Positions 17,831 to 26,495 are shown, counted from the first letter of the stretch. The stretch is 64,000 bases of DNA from Diaphorobacter caeni (GCF_015354245.1 NZ_JADKYZ010000009.1:124001-188000); one strand, 5' to 3'. Numbers and translations: made by a program. The notes: generated by a model not told the origin, from the sequence alone.

Positions 17831-17853
17831 TACCCATAAAGATAACTTGGGTA
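17831..17853. promoter_or_regulatory. hipBA operator O2
   Basis: TACCCA, eleven bases, TGGGTA, extended by one more pair at each end (C...G). It ends five bases before the hipB ATG, so a bound repressor would block transcription or ribosome entry. This is the expected place for HipB autorepression. Confidence 0.78.
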
Positions 17854-17858
17854 GTTCA

Positions 17859-18212
17859 ATGCACACATCCACACTTTCCTCCGAGGCACCGTCGATCCGG
17901 GAAGTTCTGCAGGACGCCGTCGCCCAGTCCGACATGCCCATCGTGGAGATCGCCGAGAAATCCGGCGTGAGCCGCAAGGCGCTCTACAGCCTGCTCAAGG
18001 GCGACGCCGACCCGCGCCTGTCCACCATCGACGCGCTCGCGCACACGCTCGGGCTGAGCATCGCCGTGGTGCCCAAAGCCGCGGAACAACTCCAGCTGCA
18101 CCGGCCTGCGGCACTCGAAGCGTCCGGGCACTCCAAGATCCGGCGACTTCTGAACGCGCACGAAGAGAAAGCCAAGGCGAACCACGGAGCCAAGGCGGCC
18201 AAGGAGGTTTGA
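17859..18212 (+). CDS. hipB: HipB-like antitoxin and repressor (Xre-type HTH)
   Basis: 117 residues from the ATG at 17859; a TTG twelve bases earlier lies inside O2 and is less likely. A Cro/C1-type helix-turn-helix spans about residues 17-65 (MPIVEIAEKSGVSRKALYSL then DPRLSTIDALAHTLG). A basic, Lys/Ala-rich tail follows. It ends four bases before hipA. It is expected to neutralise HipA and repress the operon at the two operators. Confidence 0.85.
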   Translation: MHTSTLSSEAPSIREVLQDAVAQSDMPIVEIAEKSGVSRKALYSLLKGDADPRLSTIDALAHTLGLSIAVVPKAAEQLQLHRPAALEASGHSKIRRLLNAHEEKAKANHGAKAAKEV

Positions 18213-18216
18213 CGCG

Positions 18217-19710
18217 ATGGACCTCAGCATTCTCCAGATCCTCATGGCGGACACGGACGGCAGGCCCTCGATCCCGCTCGGCCTGCTCTTTCGCTACGGT
18301 GCGGAGCAGCCCAACGGCATCGTCCGCTTCATCCCCGCCGACGCCTACATCCGCGACGCGCAGCGCCCCGTGCTGAGCCTGCTCTACACCGGCGATACGG
18401 ACGAGGAAACCCGGCGCCTGCTGAGCGATTTCCTCACCCGCGACTTCAACGGCATGCGTGCGGACTCCGGCAAGCCCGGCCCGAACGGGCTGCACCCTCT
18501 GCTGCTGCCCGCGTGGTTCCAGAACCTGCTGCCCGAGGGCAGCTTCCGCGAGCACATCGCACGCATCCGGGGCTGCGACGTCACCAATCATTTCGAGCTG
18601 CTGGCCGCGTGCGGAACCGATCTGCCCGGCGCCGTCTACGCGCTGCCTTACGACAACGCCACGCCCGCGCTGATGCAGACGCTGGTGACGAACAACCAGG
18701 ACGCACTCGAGATGTCGGTCGTGGAAATTCCCCTGGTCGAGGGCATCTCGCTGTCGGGCGTGCAACCCAAGCTCGGGGTGAACCGCGACAGCGCGGGGCG
18801 CTACGTCGCGCGCACCAAGCTCAGCGAGGTCTCGCACATCATCGCCAAGCTGCCCGTCGTCGACTACCCGCGCATGCCCGAAGTCGAACACCTGAGCATG
18901 GAACTCGCGCGCATGGCGGGCGTGGATGCCTGCGAAACCCATCTCGTGCCGCTGGAGAAGCTCAGCGCCGACCATGTCTACGATCTCGGCTCGCCCGACG
19001 AGCGCACCACGCTGTTTCTCGCCGTGCCCCGCTACGACCGCGACAGCCCCACGCGCGTGCATGCCGAAGACATGGCACAGGTGCTGGGATTTCTGCCGCA
19101 CGAGAAATACACCACCGCAGTCTCCTACTCCCTGCTCATGCAGGTGTTCATGGGCTACCCAAGCCTCGGTGAGCCAGCCGTGCTCGAACTGCTGCGGCGC
19201 CTTGCCGTCAACGAACTCCTGGGCAACGCGGACTGTCATCTGAAGAACATCGGCGTCTACTACCCCGACGGCGTCGAGCCCCGACTGCCACCGGCCTACG
19301 ACATCGTCGCCCACCACGTGTTCAACGGCGCGCAGGGCCACGCCCTCTACATCCTGCCCGAAGGAATCCAGAAGAATCTGGAGGCGCGCCAGCTGCAGGA
19401 GCTCGAACGCAGGCACCTTGCTGAGCACGGCGAACCCATGACGCCCGCCCAGCGCGCCGTGGCATCCAAGCTGCAACTGCTGCGCCCCAGCACGCTCAAG
19501 GCGCTGGCAGAGGCACTCCGCCTGCCCTACAAGCTCTTGCAGACTACGGTCGACAAAGTGGTGACCGATGCCGCGAACACCTGGCCCGCAGCCATTGCGG
19601 CCAGCGAAATCACCCCGGCCCAGAAGACCCGGATGACCGCATTTCTGGAGCGCCATCCGGCCGTGCAGGCCGTTCGAAGGCGGCAACGCTCGCGCTTGGG
19701 CCCCACCTGA
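18217..19710 (+). CDS. hipA: HipA-family Ser/Thr kinase toxin
   Basis: 497 residues, longer than the E. coli protein (440). The N-terminal subdomain is followed by the ATP-loop motif SGVQPK (180-185), Lys211 in IIAKLP, the catalytic loop Asn337-x-Asp339-x-His341-x-Lys343-Asn344, and the metal-binding Asp362 in YDIV. All key kinase residues are present, so the toxin should be active. HipA kinases phosphorylate translation factors such as glutamyl-tRNA synthetase and cause growth arrest; the target here is unknown. The basic C-terminal end (RRRQRSRLG) is unusual. Confidence 0.9.
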   Translation: MDLSILQILMADTDGRPSIPLGLLFRYGAEQPNGIVRFIPADAYIRDAQRPVLSLLYTGDTDEETRRLLSDFLTRDFNGMRADSGKPGPNGLHPLLLPAWFQNLLPEGSFREHIARIRGCDVTNHFELLAACGTDLPGAVYALPYDNATPALMQTLVTNNQDALEMSVVEIPLVEGISLSGVQPKLGVNRDSAGRYVARTKLSEVSHIIAKLPVVDYPRMPEVEHLSMELARMAGVDACETHLVPLEKLSADHVYDLGSPDERTTLFLAVPRYDRDSPTRVHAEDMAQVLGFLPHEKYTTAVSYSLLMQVFMGYPSLGEPAVLELLRRLAVNELLGNADCHLKNIGVYYPDGVEPRLPPAYDIVAHHVFNGAQGHALYILPEGIQKNLEARQLQELERRHLAEHGEPMTPAQRAVASKLQLLRPSTLKALAEALRLPYKLLQTTVDKVVTDAANTWPAAIAASEITPAQKTRMTAFLERHPAVQAVRRRQRSRLGPT

Positions 19711-19752
19711 ACTGCCTCTGCCACACTGAAGCCACCCGGACCGGATGTCGCC

Positions 19753-20514
19753 TCAGCCCTTCTTTTTCTTGTCGAGAAAGGCGTTCATGTGGTGCTGCGG
19801 CTCGCCGGTCTTGAAGGCTTCGCCGAATTCGGCAATGCTGTCATCCACCGCGGCATCCAGCGTCATGCCCTCCCATCGACGCAGCAGACGCTTCTGCTGA
19901 CGCAGCACCACAGGGCCGATCTCGGCCAGCCCCGCCGCAATCTCCAGAATGCGGGCATCAAGCTGATCCTGCGGAACGCACTCGTTGATCAAGCCCCACT
20001 CCTGCGCCTGCCTGGCAGAAATGTTCTCGCCAGTCAGCAGCAGCCAGGCGGCACGCGTTGTGCCGATCTGGGCGGGCATCATCGCCGCATGGATGACGGA
20101 GGGAATGCCCACCTTCACCTCGGGCATGCCGACGACGGCATTGTCCGCGGCGATGCGCAGGTCCCCCGCCATCGCGAGCTCGAGCCCACCACCCAGCGTG
20201 TGCCCCTCCAGCCTCACGATGACCGGAACCGGAAAATGCCGCACCGCATTGCACAGATCGCGCAGCGCGCTGATGAACACCCGGCCGGTGGCTGCAGTGA
20301 GCGAAGCCAGCTCCTTGATGTCGGCCCCCGCAATGAAAGCGCGCGACCCCGACCCGCGCAGCACAAGGCAATGCAGAGCCGGATTCTCCGCCAGCTCGCC
20401 CAGCGTCTGGATCAGACCACGGATGACCGGCGTGCCGAGCACATTGAGCACGCCTGCATCCGTGATGGTGACGATGGCGGTGGAGGGTGTGGGGTAAGTG
20501 ACTTGGGCGTACAT
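19753..20514 (-). CDS. enoyl-CoA hydratase/isomerase family protein
   Basis: 253 residues. The ATG at 20514 (MYAQVTYPTPSTAIVTITDA) has cggag upstream and is chosen over longer frames. Oxyanion motifs are FIAGADIKELA and HTLGGGLELAMAGDLRIAA, with a Glu in the usual first catalytic position (GGLELA), then MPEVKVGIPS, whose Glu fits the second. It is probably a true hydratase or a related crotonase. It diverges from a GntR regulator across a promoter carrying a strong palindrome. It ends in a run of Lys (DKKKKG). Confidence 0.87.
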   Translation of the reverse strand: MYAQVTYPTPSTAIVTITDAGVLNVLGTPVIRGLIQTLGELAENPALHCLVLRGSGSRAFIAGADIKELASLTAATGRVFISALRDLCNAVRHFPVPVIVRLEGHTLGGGLELAMAGDLRIAADNAVVGMPEVKVGIPSVIHAAMMPAQIGTTRAAWLLLTGENISARQAQEWGLINECVPQDQLDARILEIAAGLAEIGPVVLRQQKRLLRRWEGMTLDAAVDDSIAEFGEAFKTGEPQHHMNAFLDKKKKG

Positions 20515-20571
20515 GTTGATCTCCGCTTTCCTGGATTCCTGCAGCTCTTGGAGCGTGTCTACGATCTCATC

Positions 20572-20598
20572 TGCATTTTGCCCACAAACCAAAATGCA
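20572..20598. promoter_or_regulatory. inverted repeat in the hydratase-GntR divergent promoter
   Basis: TGCATTTTG, nine bases, CAAAATGCA; the arms are perfect. A second imperfect pair, atgcagattc and gaatgcagtgcat, follows at about 20605-20631. It differs from the GGTATACC palindromes found elsewhere, so it may be the site of another factor or an autoregulatory site. Confidence 0.55.
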
Positions 20599-20655
20599 CC
20601 CGGTATGCAGATTCCTTAGAATGCAGTGCATCCCAAGCCATAGAAATACCATTCA

Positions 20656-21474
20656 ATGCCCACCATCGCCGCCAAGGTCCAGTCGCTGATATCCGAGCAA
20701 ATCATCAGTGGCCATTTCAAGCCCGGAACACGGCTGGACGAGCGGGAGCTTGCCCAGCAGTTCAACGTGTCGCGCACGCCGGTGCGCGAGGCGCTTCGGC
20801 AGTTGGCGGCGCGCGGGCTCACGCAGTTGCTGCCGATGCGCGGGGTGGTGGTGTCGGAGATCAGCGTGAAGGATCTCACCGAGATTCTGCATGCCAACTG
20901 CGAGCTTGAAGCGATGTGCGCGCGGCTCGCGGCCGAGTCCATGACCACCATGGAAAAGACCGAACTGCAGTATGTCCACGAGCGCACCAAGGAGTTTGTG
21001 GCGGAGGGCAATCTGGACAAATATCTCGACGCCAACCGCGAACTGCACCGGCTGATTCTCGAGGGAGCGCACAACACGGTGATCAGCCGCATGGTCGGCG
21101 AGATCCGGGATCGGCTGAGCCCCTACCGCCAGTTCCATCCTGCGGAAACCGATCGTCTCGCGACCTCGCATGACGCGCACAAGGAGATCGTCGAGGCCAT
21201 CGTCGGAGGCCAGGGAGAAGCGGCCTATCTGGCGATGCGCGCGCACAATGCGCATCTGGGCAACGCGGCCCTGCGCGCACTGCGTCAGGCCAAGGAGGCC
21301 GAAGGCACCACCGCCGCACAGGAAGCGGCCGAAAAGCCAGCGCGCAAGCGGGCGGCTGCAGCAGCCAAGACCGAGCGCGCCCCGGGTGCACCGGCCAAGC
21401 GCGGACGCCCCGCCAAGGCGACGACCACGGCCACGGCTGGTGCGGCAACGGCCCGAAAACGCGTCACGCCCTGA
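20656..21474 (+). CDS. GntR-family regulator (FadR/FCD subfamily) with basic AT-hook-like tail
   Basis: 272 residues. The winged helix is at about residues 5-70 (LDERELAQQFNVSRTPVREA is the recognition region). An FCD all-helical ligand domain follows, with His residues typical of its metal site (ELHRLIL, HDAHKEIV, AMRAHNAH). Residues ~215-272 form a Lys/Ala/Pro-rich tail containing KRGRPAK, an AT-hook core. It diverges from an enoyl-CoA hydratase, and the first GGTATACC palindrome lies right after it. FadR-group regulators often bind TTGGT-N-ACCAA-like sites, so it is the best candidate for the operator family described here; that link is inference. Confidence 0.88.
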   Translation: MPTIAAKVQSLISEQIISGHFKPGTRLDERELAQQFNVSRTPVREALRQLAARGLTQLLPMRGVVVSEISVKDLTEILHANCELEAMCARLAAESMTTMEKTELQYVHERTKEFVAEGNLDKYLDANRELHRLILEGAHNTVISRMVGEIRDRLSPYRQFHPAETDRLATSHDAHKEIVEAIVGGQGEAAYLAMRAHNAHLGNAALRALRQAKEAEGTTAAQEAAEKPARKRAAAAAKTERAPGAPAKRGRPAKATTTATAGAATARKRVTP

Positions 21475-21493
21475 ATTTCAATGCAATTTCATT

Positions 21494-21509
21494 TTTTGGT
21501 ATACCAAAA
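21494..21509. promoter_or_regulatory. GGTATACC operator, site 1
   Basis: TTTTGGTATACCAAAA, a perfect 16-bp palindrome, lies between the GntR gene and the nitroreductase gene. It is the most symmetrical of six copies in the window. Possible -35 (TTGGTA) and -10 (TAGAAT, 21522-21527) boxes overlap or follow it at a long spacing. Confidence 0.75.
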
Positions 21510-21635
21510 TATTTATTGATTTAGAATTTCGGGCGATCCATGGCCGGATCGTCCGCGCGCGCGTTGGTCGTTGGTGTTCGTGCGACTCGGCAAGGTGGAT
21601 TCTTCATTTCATCGACCGAACAAGGTGCCGCAGCA

Positions 21636-22220
21636 ATGCCCGACAACTCCGCAGTGGAAACGCTCTTTCTCCACGCCCGTTCACACAACGGATTTCTGAA
21701 CACCCCAGTCCCGCAGGAGCAGCTGCGCAGGCTCTACGACCTCATGAAGATGGGCCCGACGAGCGCGAACTGCTGCCCGCTGCGCGTGGTGTTCGTCACG
21801 TCGCCCGAGGCCCGTGCGCGACTGCTGCCTGCTCTCAGCCCGGGCAATGTGGCCAAGGTCCAGTCCGCACCGGTGACCGCCCTGCTCGCACGCGACACGC
21901 GATTTCACGAGCGGGCCGAGCGCCTGTTTCCGCACAACCCGCAGTTCTATCGCGCATTTGCCGATGACGCGGCGCACGCGGACGCCACGGCGCGGCGCAA
22001 CGCCACACTTCAGGCGGGCTATTTTCTGATGGCGGCCCGCGCGGTGGGACTGGACTGTGGCCCGATGTCGGGATTCGACGAGGCGCTGGTGAATTCCACC
22101 TTCTTCCCCGATGGGCAGTGGCGCATCGACTTCCTGTGCAACCTCGGCCAGGGTGATCCAGCCAAGCTGTTCGGGAAACTGCCGCGCCTGGATTTCGAAG
22201 AAGCCTGTCAAGTGCTCTGA
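21636..22220 (+). CDS. nitroreductase family protein (RutE/HadB-like)
   Basis: 194 residues from the ATG at 21636. FMN-binding fold motifs: HARSHNGFLNTPVPQEQLRR near the N-terminus, MKMGPTSANCCPLRVVFV (the phosphate/flavin loop) and the GLDCGPMSGFDEALVN segment. This is the pattern of RutE, proposed to reduce malonic semialdehyde, and related NAD(P)H:FMN oxidoreductases. It is the first gene downstream of operator site 1 and lies just before a Bug receptor. Its role in this cluster is unknown; reduction of an aldehyde or quinone intermediate is possible. Confidence 0.85.
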   Translation: MPDNSAVETLFLHARSHNGFLNTPVPQEQLRRLYDLMKMGPTSANCCPLRVVFVTSPEARARLLPALSPGNVAKVQSAPVTALLARDTRFHERAERLFPHNPQFYRAFADDAAHADATARRNATLQAGYFLMAARAVGLDCGPMSGFDEALVNSTFFPDGQWRIDFLCNLGQGDPAKLFGKLPRLDFEEACQVL

Positions 22221-22235
22221 GAGCGTAAACACGCT
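22221..22235. terminator. small hairpin after the nitroreductase gene
   Basis: GAGCGT, AAAC, ACGCT, with further partial pairing on both sides, immediately after the stop codon. There is no T run. It shares the AACACGCT end with the dispersed repeat seen at 1134-1199. Confidence 0.35.
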
Positions 22236-22271
22236 TTGAGCGGGAAAACAATTGATTCAGGGCAACCACTC

Positions 22272-22311
22272 TTGAACTTTTGTATTTTTAAATGTATTCT
22301 TGGTATACCAA
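22272..22311 (+). promoter_or_regulatory. promoter with GGTATACC operator (site 2) at the transcription start
   Basis: TTGAAC (22272-22277), 17 bp, TATTCT (22295-22300), and directly after it TTGGTATACCAA (22300-22311). The palindrome covers the expected +1 region, the classic place for a repressor. The Bug gene starts 20 bp later behind aaaggaag. Confidence 0.72.
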
Positions 22312-22331
22312 AAAATAATCAAAGGAAGACA

Positions 22332-23294
22332 ATGCTCAGAGCACTCGTAGCCACCGCCTTCGCACTCACTGCGGCCAGCGCCGCCGTGGCGCAGGCCCAC
22401 TGGCCCAGCAAGCCCATCACCATCGTCGTGCCATTCGGCGCGGGGGGCAACACCGACGTGATGGCGCGGCTTACCGCCACGCATCTGACCAAGGCGCTCG
22501 GAACATCGGTGGTCGTGGACAACAAGCCCGGCGCATCGGGCCTGATCGCCGCGCGCCAGGTGCTGGGACAGCCCGCGGACGGATACACGCTGTTCATGGC
22601 GACCGCCACTCAGGTGGTGACCGCGCCCTTCGTCAACGCGAGCTTCAATTTCGATCCGCTCAAGGAGTTTGCACCCGTGGTCAACATCGGTGCGAACGCC
22701 TTCGTGATCACCACCCGCTCCTCGCTGCCCGCGAAGAATCTCGGGGAATTCATCGAGCTCGCCAAGAAGGAGCCCGGCAAGATCACCTACGGCAGCGGCG
22801 GCGCGGGCGCGCTCACGCAATTGTCGGCCTTCATGTTCGGCAAGCGTGCGGGCATCGACATGACCCACGTGCCTTACAAGGGCGGCGCGGCCGTGATCAC
22901 CGATCTCATCGGGGGCCAGATCGACATGTATTCGGCCAGCCCCTCGGAAGTGATTCCGCAGATGGGAGCGGGAAAGATCCGCCTGCTGGCGATCTCCAGT
23001 CCCACGCGCCTGAAGGAACTGCCCAACGTGCCGACCATCGCCGAGACCTATCCGGGCTACGAGGTCAGCACCTGGAACGGTCTGGTCGCGCGCGCGGGCA
23101 CGCCCACCGAGGTATTGGACCGCATCGCAAGCGAAGTCGCGAAGATGAAGGAAGACCCGGCCAACATCAAGAAGCTCGAAGACATGGGCGTGGTGCCGAT
23201 GTTCGTGACCCGCGCGGCCTTTGGCACGCAGATCCAGCGCGAGGTCGAGATGTGGGGCAAGGTTTTGAAGAACTCCGGCATTCGCGCTGATTGA
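22332..23294 (+). CDS. Bug-family (TctC-type) periplasmic substrate-binding protein
   Basis: 320 residues from the ATG at 22332. The signal peptide MLRALVATAFALTAASAAVA ends near residue 20. The mature start HWPSKPITIVVPFGAGGNTD and the KPGASGLIAARQVLG and PADGYTLFMAT motifs define the family. It is controlled by the site 2 promoter and precedes FAH-family and VOC genes, so it probably captures the substrate of that pathway. A perfect small palindrome (gcgccctaagggcgc) separates it from the next gene. Confidence 0.92.
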   Translation: MLRALVATAFALTAASAAVAQAHWPSKPITIVVPFGAGGNTDVMARLTATHLTKALGTSVVVDNKPGASGLIAARQVLGQPADGYTLFMATATQVVTAPFVNASFNFDPLKEFAPVVNIGANAFVITTRSSLPAKNLGEFIELAKKEPGKITYGSGGAGALTQLSAFMFGKRAGIDMTHVPYKGGAAVITDLIGGQIDMYSASPSEVIPQMGAGKIRLLAISSPTRLKELPNVPTIAETYPGYEVSTWNGLVARAGTPTEVLDRIASEVAKMKEDPANIKKLEDMGVVPMFVTRAAFGTQIQREVEMWGKVLKNSGIRAD

Positions 23295-23378
23295 ACAAGG
23301 AACAGTCACGCGCGAACGCCGCAGGCAATGGAAGTCAATGCGCCCTAAGGGCGCAGTCAGAGAAGCAAGGAACGAGAC

Positions 23379-24320
23379 ATGCAATGGTTTGGAATCGCCG
23401 CCTACGCGGCCAATGTGAACGGTGTGGCAGGCGAGCGCTTGGGCTTGGTAGTGGACGACAAGGTCTATGACGCGCACAGCGCGGTGAGCGCCATCGACGC
23501 GAACAAGGCGGCGGCGCTGCCCGCCGATCTGGCCACCCTGCTTGCCAAGTGGGAAAGCTCATCGGACGCGATCAAGTCGCTCGAAGCCGCAGGCGAAGCG
23601 ATCCGCAGCCGCAAGATCGAATTGCCAGTGCAGAGCGGCGCGCTCGGCGTGCCCTATGCACCCACGCGCATCTTCGCGACCGCGTCCAACTACTACGAAC
23701 ACGCCGCTGAAATGGGCACCAAGCTCGCCGCGCGCAGCGAGAGCACGCCCTACATCTTCATCAAGGCCGACAGCAGCATCACCGCCACGAAGACCGCCGT
23801 GGTGATGCCGTCCAACACCATGAAGCTCGACTGGGAGGTGGAGCTCGCAGTCATCATCGGCAAGGGCGGCCGCAACATCAGCGCAGCCAATGCCTACGAG
23901 CACATCGCCGGCTACACGGTCATCAACGACGTGAGCGCGCGCGATCTCACGCGCCGCTCCGACTACCCGTTCTCGCACGACTGGTTCCGCGGCAAGAGCT
24001 TCGACACCTTCGCGCCCATCGGCCCATGGTTCGTGCCGCGCGACTGCCTCGGCGATCCGATGAAGCTGCGCATGCGTCTCACGGTGAACGGCGAGAGCAT
24101 GCAGGACGCGCTGACCGAAGGCATGATCTTCAACATCGCCGAGCAGATCGAATACCTCTCGAGCATCCTCACGCTGCGCCCCGGCGACATGATCGCCACC
24201 GGCACTCCCACCGGCGTGGGCATGGGCAAGGGCATCTTCCTCAAGCCCGGCGACGTGATGGTGGCCTCGGTCGATGGCATCGGCTCCATCGAAAATCACA
24301 TCGTCGCGGCCGGCGCCTGA
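23379..24320 (+). CDS. fumarylacetoacetate hydrolase (FAH) family protein
   Basis: 313 residues. The C-terminal FAH domain has the metal-binding acids in LDWEVELAVIIGKGGRNIS and the INDVSARD motif, and GDMIATGTPTGVGMGKG near the end. Family members hydrolyse or decarboxylate acylpyruvates and related ring-cleavage products. The N-terminal ~90 residues form the usual small domain. It is followed after 35 bp by a VOC protein. The substrate is not known; a beta-diketone made by the neighbouring VOC enzyme is an inference. Confidence 0.88.
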   Translation: MQWFGIAAYAANVNGVAGERLGLVVDDKVYDAHSAVSAIDANKAAALPADLATLLAKWESSSDAIKSLEAAGEAIRSRKIELPVQSGALGVPYAPTRIFATASNYYEHAAEMGTKLAARSESTPYIFIKADSSITATKTAVVMPSNTMKLDWEVELAVIIGKGGRNISAANAYEHIAGYTVINDVSARDLTRRSDYPFSHDWFRGKSFDTFAPIGPWFVPRDCLGDPMKLRMRLTVNGESMQDALTEGMIFNIAEQIEYLSSILTLRPGDMIATGTPTGVGMGKGIFLKPGDVMVASVDGIGSIENHIVAAGA

Positions 24321-24355
24321 GCCGCACCCGCGACGCACAGCGAAGGAGACACGAG

Positions 24356-24919
24356 ATGATGACAACGACAGCCAACAAACTGCGTCCGCGCCGCCTAGGG
24401 CACATGGTGCTCATGGTGCGCGACATCCAGAAGTCCGCGAAGTTCTACACCGAAGTGCTGGGCCTCGAGGTGTCGGACTGGATCGGCGAGAACATGGTGT
24501 TCCTGCGCGCGGGCACCGACCACCATGATCTGGCACTGGCCCAACTGCCCGACAAGGACTCGCCCGACTACAACGACCTGCCGCGCTACTCGCGCCCCGG
24601 GCTGGAGCATTTCTCCTACCTGATCGACAGCGAGGAAGAGATAGAACGCTCCGTCAAGGTGCTGCAGGAGCATGGTGTCGAGATCGTGCGCGGCATCGGC
24701 CGCCACGGGCCCGGCAACAACCTGTTCCTCGTGTTCAAGGACCCGGACGGCAACAACGTCGAGGTCTACTGCGAGATGACCCAGATCCCGCAGGACGGCC
24801 GGCACAAGGCCGAAGTCTGGGAGCGCAATCTGGAGAGCTTCGACCAGTACCGGCTTGAGCGCTTCGTGGTGCCGCCACCGGCCCATCTGGTCGCGTCCAA
24901 AACGCAAGAGAAGAAGTAA
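24356..24919 (+). CDS. VOC-family metalloenzyme (extradiol dioxygenase/glyoxalase fold)
   Basis: 187 residues from the ATG at 24356, with gaaggagac upstream. The metal triad expected of a type I extradiol dioxygenase fold is visible: His in LGHMVLMV, His in GLEHFSYLID and Glu in GNNVEVYCE. The length is that of a one- or two-module VOC protein and shorter than classical extradiol dioxygenases. It is cotranscribed with the Bug and FAH genes and followed by a strong terminator. It could cleave an aromatic diol or isomerise an intermediate; the metal and substrate are unknown. Confidence 0.82.
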   Translation: MMTTTANKLRPRRLGHMVLMVRDIQKSAKFYTEVLGLEVSDWIGENMVFLRAGTDHHDLALAQLPDKDSPDYNDLPRYSRPGLEHFSYLIDSEEEIERSVKVLQEHGVEIVRGIGRHGPGNNLFLVFKDPDGNNVEVYCEMTQIPQDGRHKAEVWERNLESFDQYRLERFVVPPPAHLVASKTQEKK

Positions 24920-24928
24920 GCGGTTGAT

Positions 24929-24980
24929 GCAACGATAAAAAAGCTCGGGGACCGGCAAGGTTCCCGAGCTTTTTCGTTGC
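24929..24980. terminator. bidirectional intrinsic terminator
   Basis: AAAAAAGCTCGGG and CCCGAGCTTTTT form a long stem, extended by GCAACGA and TCGTTGC outside. It has an A run on one side and a T run on the other, and lies between the convergent VOC and hydroxyacid dehydrogenase genes. Confidence 0.9.
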
Positions 24981-25006
24981 CATTCAATGAACCAGAAATC
25001 AGCGAT

Positions 25007-25984
25007 TCATGAAACGACGTGCTCCGGCCGACGTCCCGCGAGCACGTCGGCAAAGCTGGCCAGCAGCGCATCCGTCTGCGCCTGCTGGGCTGCTGGCGAG
25101 CGGCCCGCCATGTGCGGCGTGATCAGCACGTTGTCGAGGGATTTGAGCGCCTCGGGCACCAGTGGCTCGTCTTCCAGAACGTCCAGACCAGCACCCGCGA
25201 TCAGCCCATGCTGCATGGCATGCACCAGATCGCCCGTGTTCACCACCGAGCCACGCGCCACGTTCACCACAAAACCCTGCGGCCCCAGCGCGCGCAGCAC
25301 GTCGGCGTCGATGATGTGGCGGGTGGCGGCACCGCCCGGACAGGCTGCGACCAGATAGTCGCAGCGCCCGGCCATCGCGAGCAGATCAGCCTCGTAGTCA
25401 TAGGCCAGTTCCGCACGCGGAGTACGGGTGCAGTACAACACCCGCATGCCGAACGCCGCGCAGCGCCGCGCGATGCCCTGGCCGATGCGGCCCATGCCGA
25501 TGATCCCGACCACGCTACCGCTGAGCGTGGGCCGCGCGGTGCGCAACCGCTCCCAGTCACCCGCGCGCACCGCCTGCGTGAGCGCGCCGTAGCCGCGGCC
25601 GAGCGCGAGCAGGAAGCCCAGTGCGTGATCGGCCACGGTCTCGTCGTTCGTGCCCGGCGCATTCGTGACGACGACGCCCCGCTGCGTCGCGCAGGCGAGA
25701 TCGACGTTTTCATGTCCTACGCCAAACGCGCTCACCACGCGCAGCGCGGGCATGCGGCGCATCAGCTCCGCGCCGAGGCCCGTCGTGCCATTGGTGACCA
25801 CGGCCACGATGCGGTCGAGCGGCACGGCATCGCCGGCATCGTCGACCTCGCCCGGCCCGCGCTCTGCCATGTGCAAATCGTAGAGGGTCGAAAGCGCGCG
25901 GCGCGTGACCTCCGGCAGCGGGATCAACGCCAGCACATGCGGGCGTTCCCGCATGGCGGCATCAGATGCGTGCCCTTCGCTCAC
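25007..25984 (-). CDS. D-2-hydroxyacid dehydrogenase, NAD(P)-dependent
   Basis: 325 residues. The Rossmann motif is GIIGMGRIGQG; the catalytic Arg is in NVARGSVVN, the Glu in LDVLEDEPLVP and the His in ITPHMAGRS. The sequence TNGTTGLGAELM and FGVGHENVDL is typical of the glyoxylate/hydroxypyruvate reductase side of the family. Its start codon overlaps the stop of the VOC gene upstream by four bases. It probably reduces a 2-oxoacid product of this cluster to the D-hydroxyacid, or the reverse. Confidence 0.9.
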   Translation of the reverse strand: MSEGHASDAAMRERPHVLALIPLPEVTRRALSTLYDLHMAERGPGEVDDAGDAVPLDRIVAVVTNGTTGLGAELMRRMPALRVVSAFGVGHENVDLACATQRGVVVTNAPGTNDETVADHALGFLLALGRGYGALTQAVRAGDWERLRTARPTLSGSVVGIIGMGRIGQGIARRCAAFGMRVLYCTRTPRAELAYDYEADLLAMAGRCDYLVAACPGGAATRHIIDADVLRALGPQGFVVNVARGSVVNTGDLVHAMQHGLIAGAGLDVLEDEPLVPEALKSLDNVLITPHMAGRSPAAQQAQTDALLASFADVLAGRRPEHVVS

Positions 25985-26409
25985 GCGGGCTTGGTCTCTG
26001 CGGCTTCCACCGGAGCGACCTCCTTGACCGCGCCCTTCCAGCCCGACTCGGTGATGTCGAAAACGATGCCGTCGGGCGTGCGGTACTTCACTTCGTAGAA
26101 CACGTTGGGATCAGTCTCCTTGCGACCCGTGAGATAGGTGCCACCGGCGGCGATCACCTTCTTCTCAGCCTCTTCGAGGTTGTCCACCCACATGCCGAAG
26201 TGAATCACGCCGCGCACGTCCTTGAGCTTTTCGTAACCCGGCACCGCCTCGTCCTTGAAGTTCAGCAGCGCGACGTTCATCACGCCGTCCGTCATGTACC
26301 AGCCGCGCATCGCGCGACCGGCGCGCGTCATGCCGAACGCCTGTTCAAAGAACGTGGCAGCTGCCTCGGGGTCGCTGACGGACAAGGCGATGTGTCTGAG
26401 TTTTTCCAT
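25981..26409 (-). CDS. VOC-family protein
   Basis: 142 residues from the ATG at 26409, with aggag upstream; a longer frame overlaps the operator and is rejected. A single VOC module: RHIALSVSDPEAAATFFEQA with the first His, VIHFGMWVDN with the second, and DGIVFDITES where the terminal acidic ligand is Asp in place of Glu. The Ala/Glu/Pro-rich tail is likely disordered. It diverges from the alpha/beta hydrolase across operator site 3. Function unknown. Confidence 0.83.
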   Translation of the reverse strand: MEKLRHIALSVSDPEAAATFFEQAFGMTRAGRAMRGWYMTDGVMNVALLNFKDEAVPGYEKLKDVRGVIHFGMWVDNLEEAEKKVIAAGGTYLTGRKETDPNVFYEVKYRTPDGIVFDITESGWKGAVKEVAPVEAAETKPA

Positions 26410-26465
26410 ACCAAAGTCTCCTGATGAGTGTGTTGACCAGAAAATTATATCGATTAAATTTGATA

Positions 26466-26495
26466 TTGGTATACCAAACAATCAATGTGTATAAT
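26466..26495 (+). promoter_or_regulatory. GGTATACC operator (site 3) overlapping the hydrolase promoter
   Basis: TTGGTATACCAA (26466-26477) forms the -35 region as TTGGTA; 18 bp later lies TATAAT (26490-26495). The ATG at 26503 is only seven bases beyond the -10 box, so transcription may begin at or next to the start codon. The same site can control the divergent VOC gene. Confidence 0.72.

Noticed and set aside
17995-19686. A 563-codon minus-strand frame over hipBA
   Set aside because: hipA carries all kinase residues on the plus strand, so this is a GC-driven shadow frame.
24356-24919. Firm call of a classical catechol 2,3-dioxygenase
   Set aside because: The protein is 187 residues, much shorter than classical two-domain extradiol dioxygenases; only the metal triad of the VOC fold can be supported.
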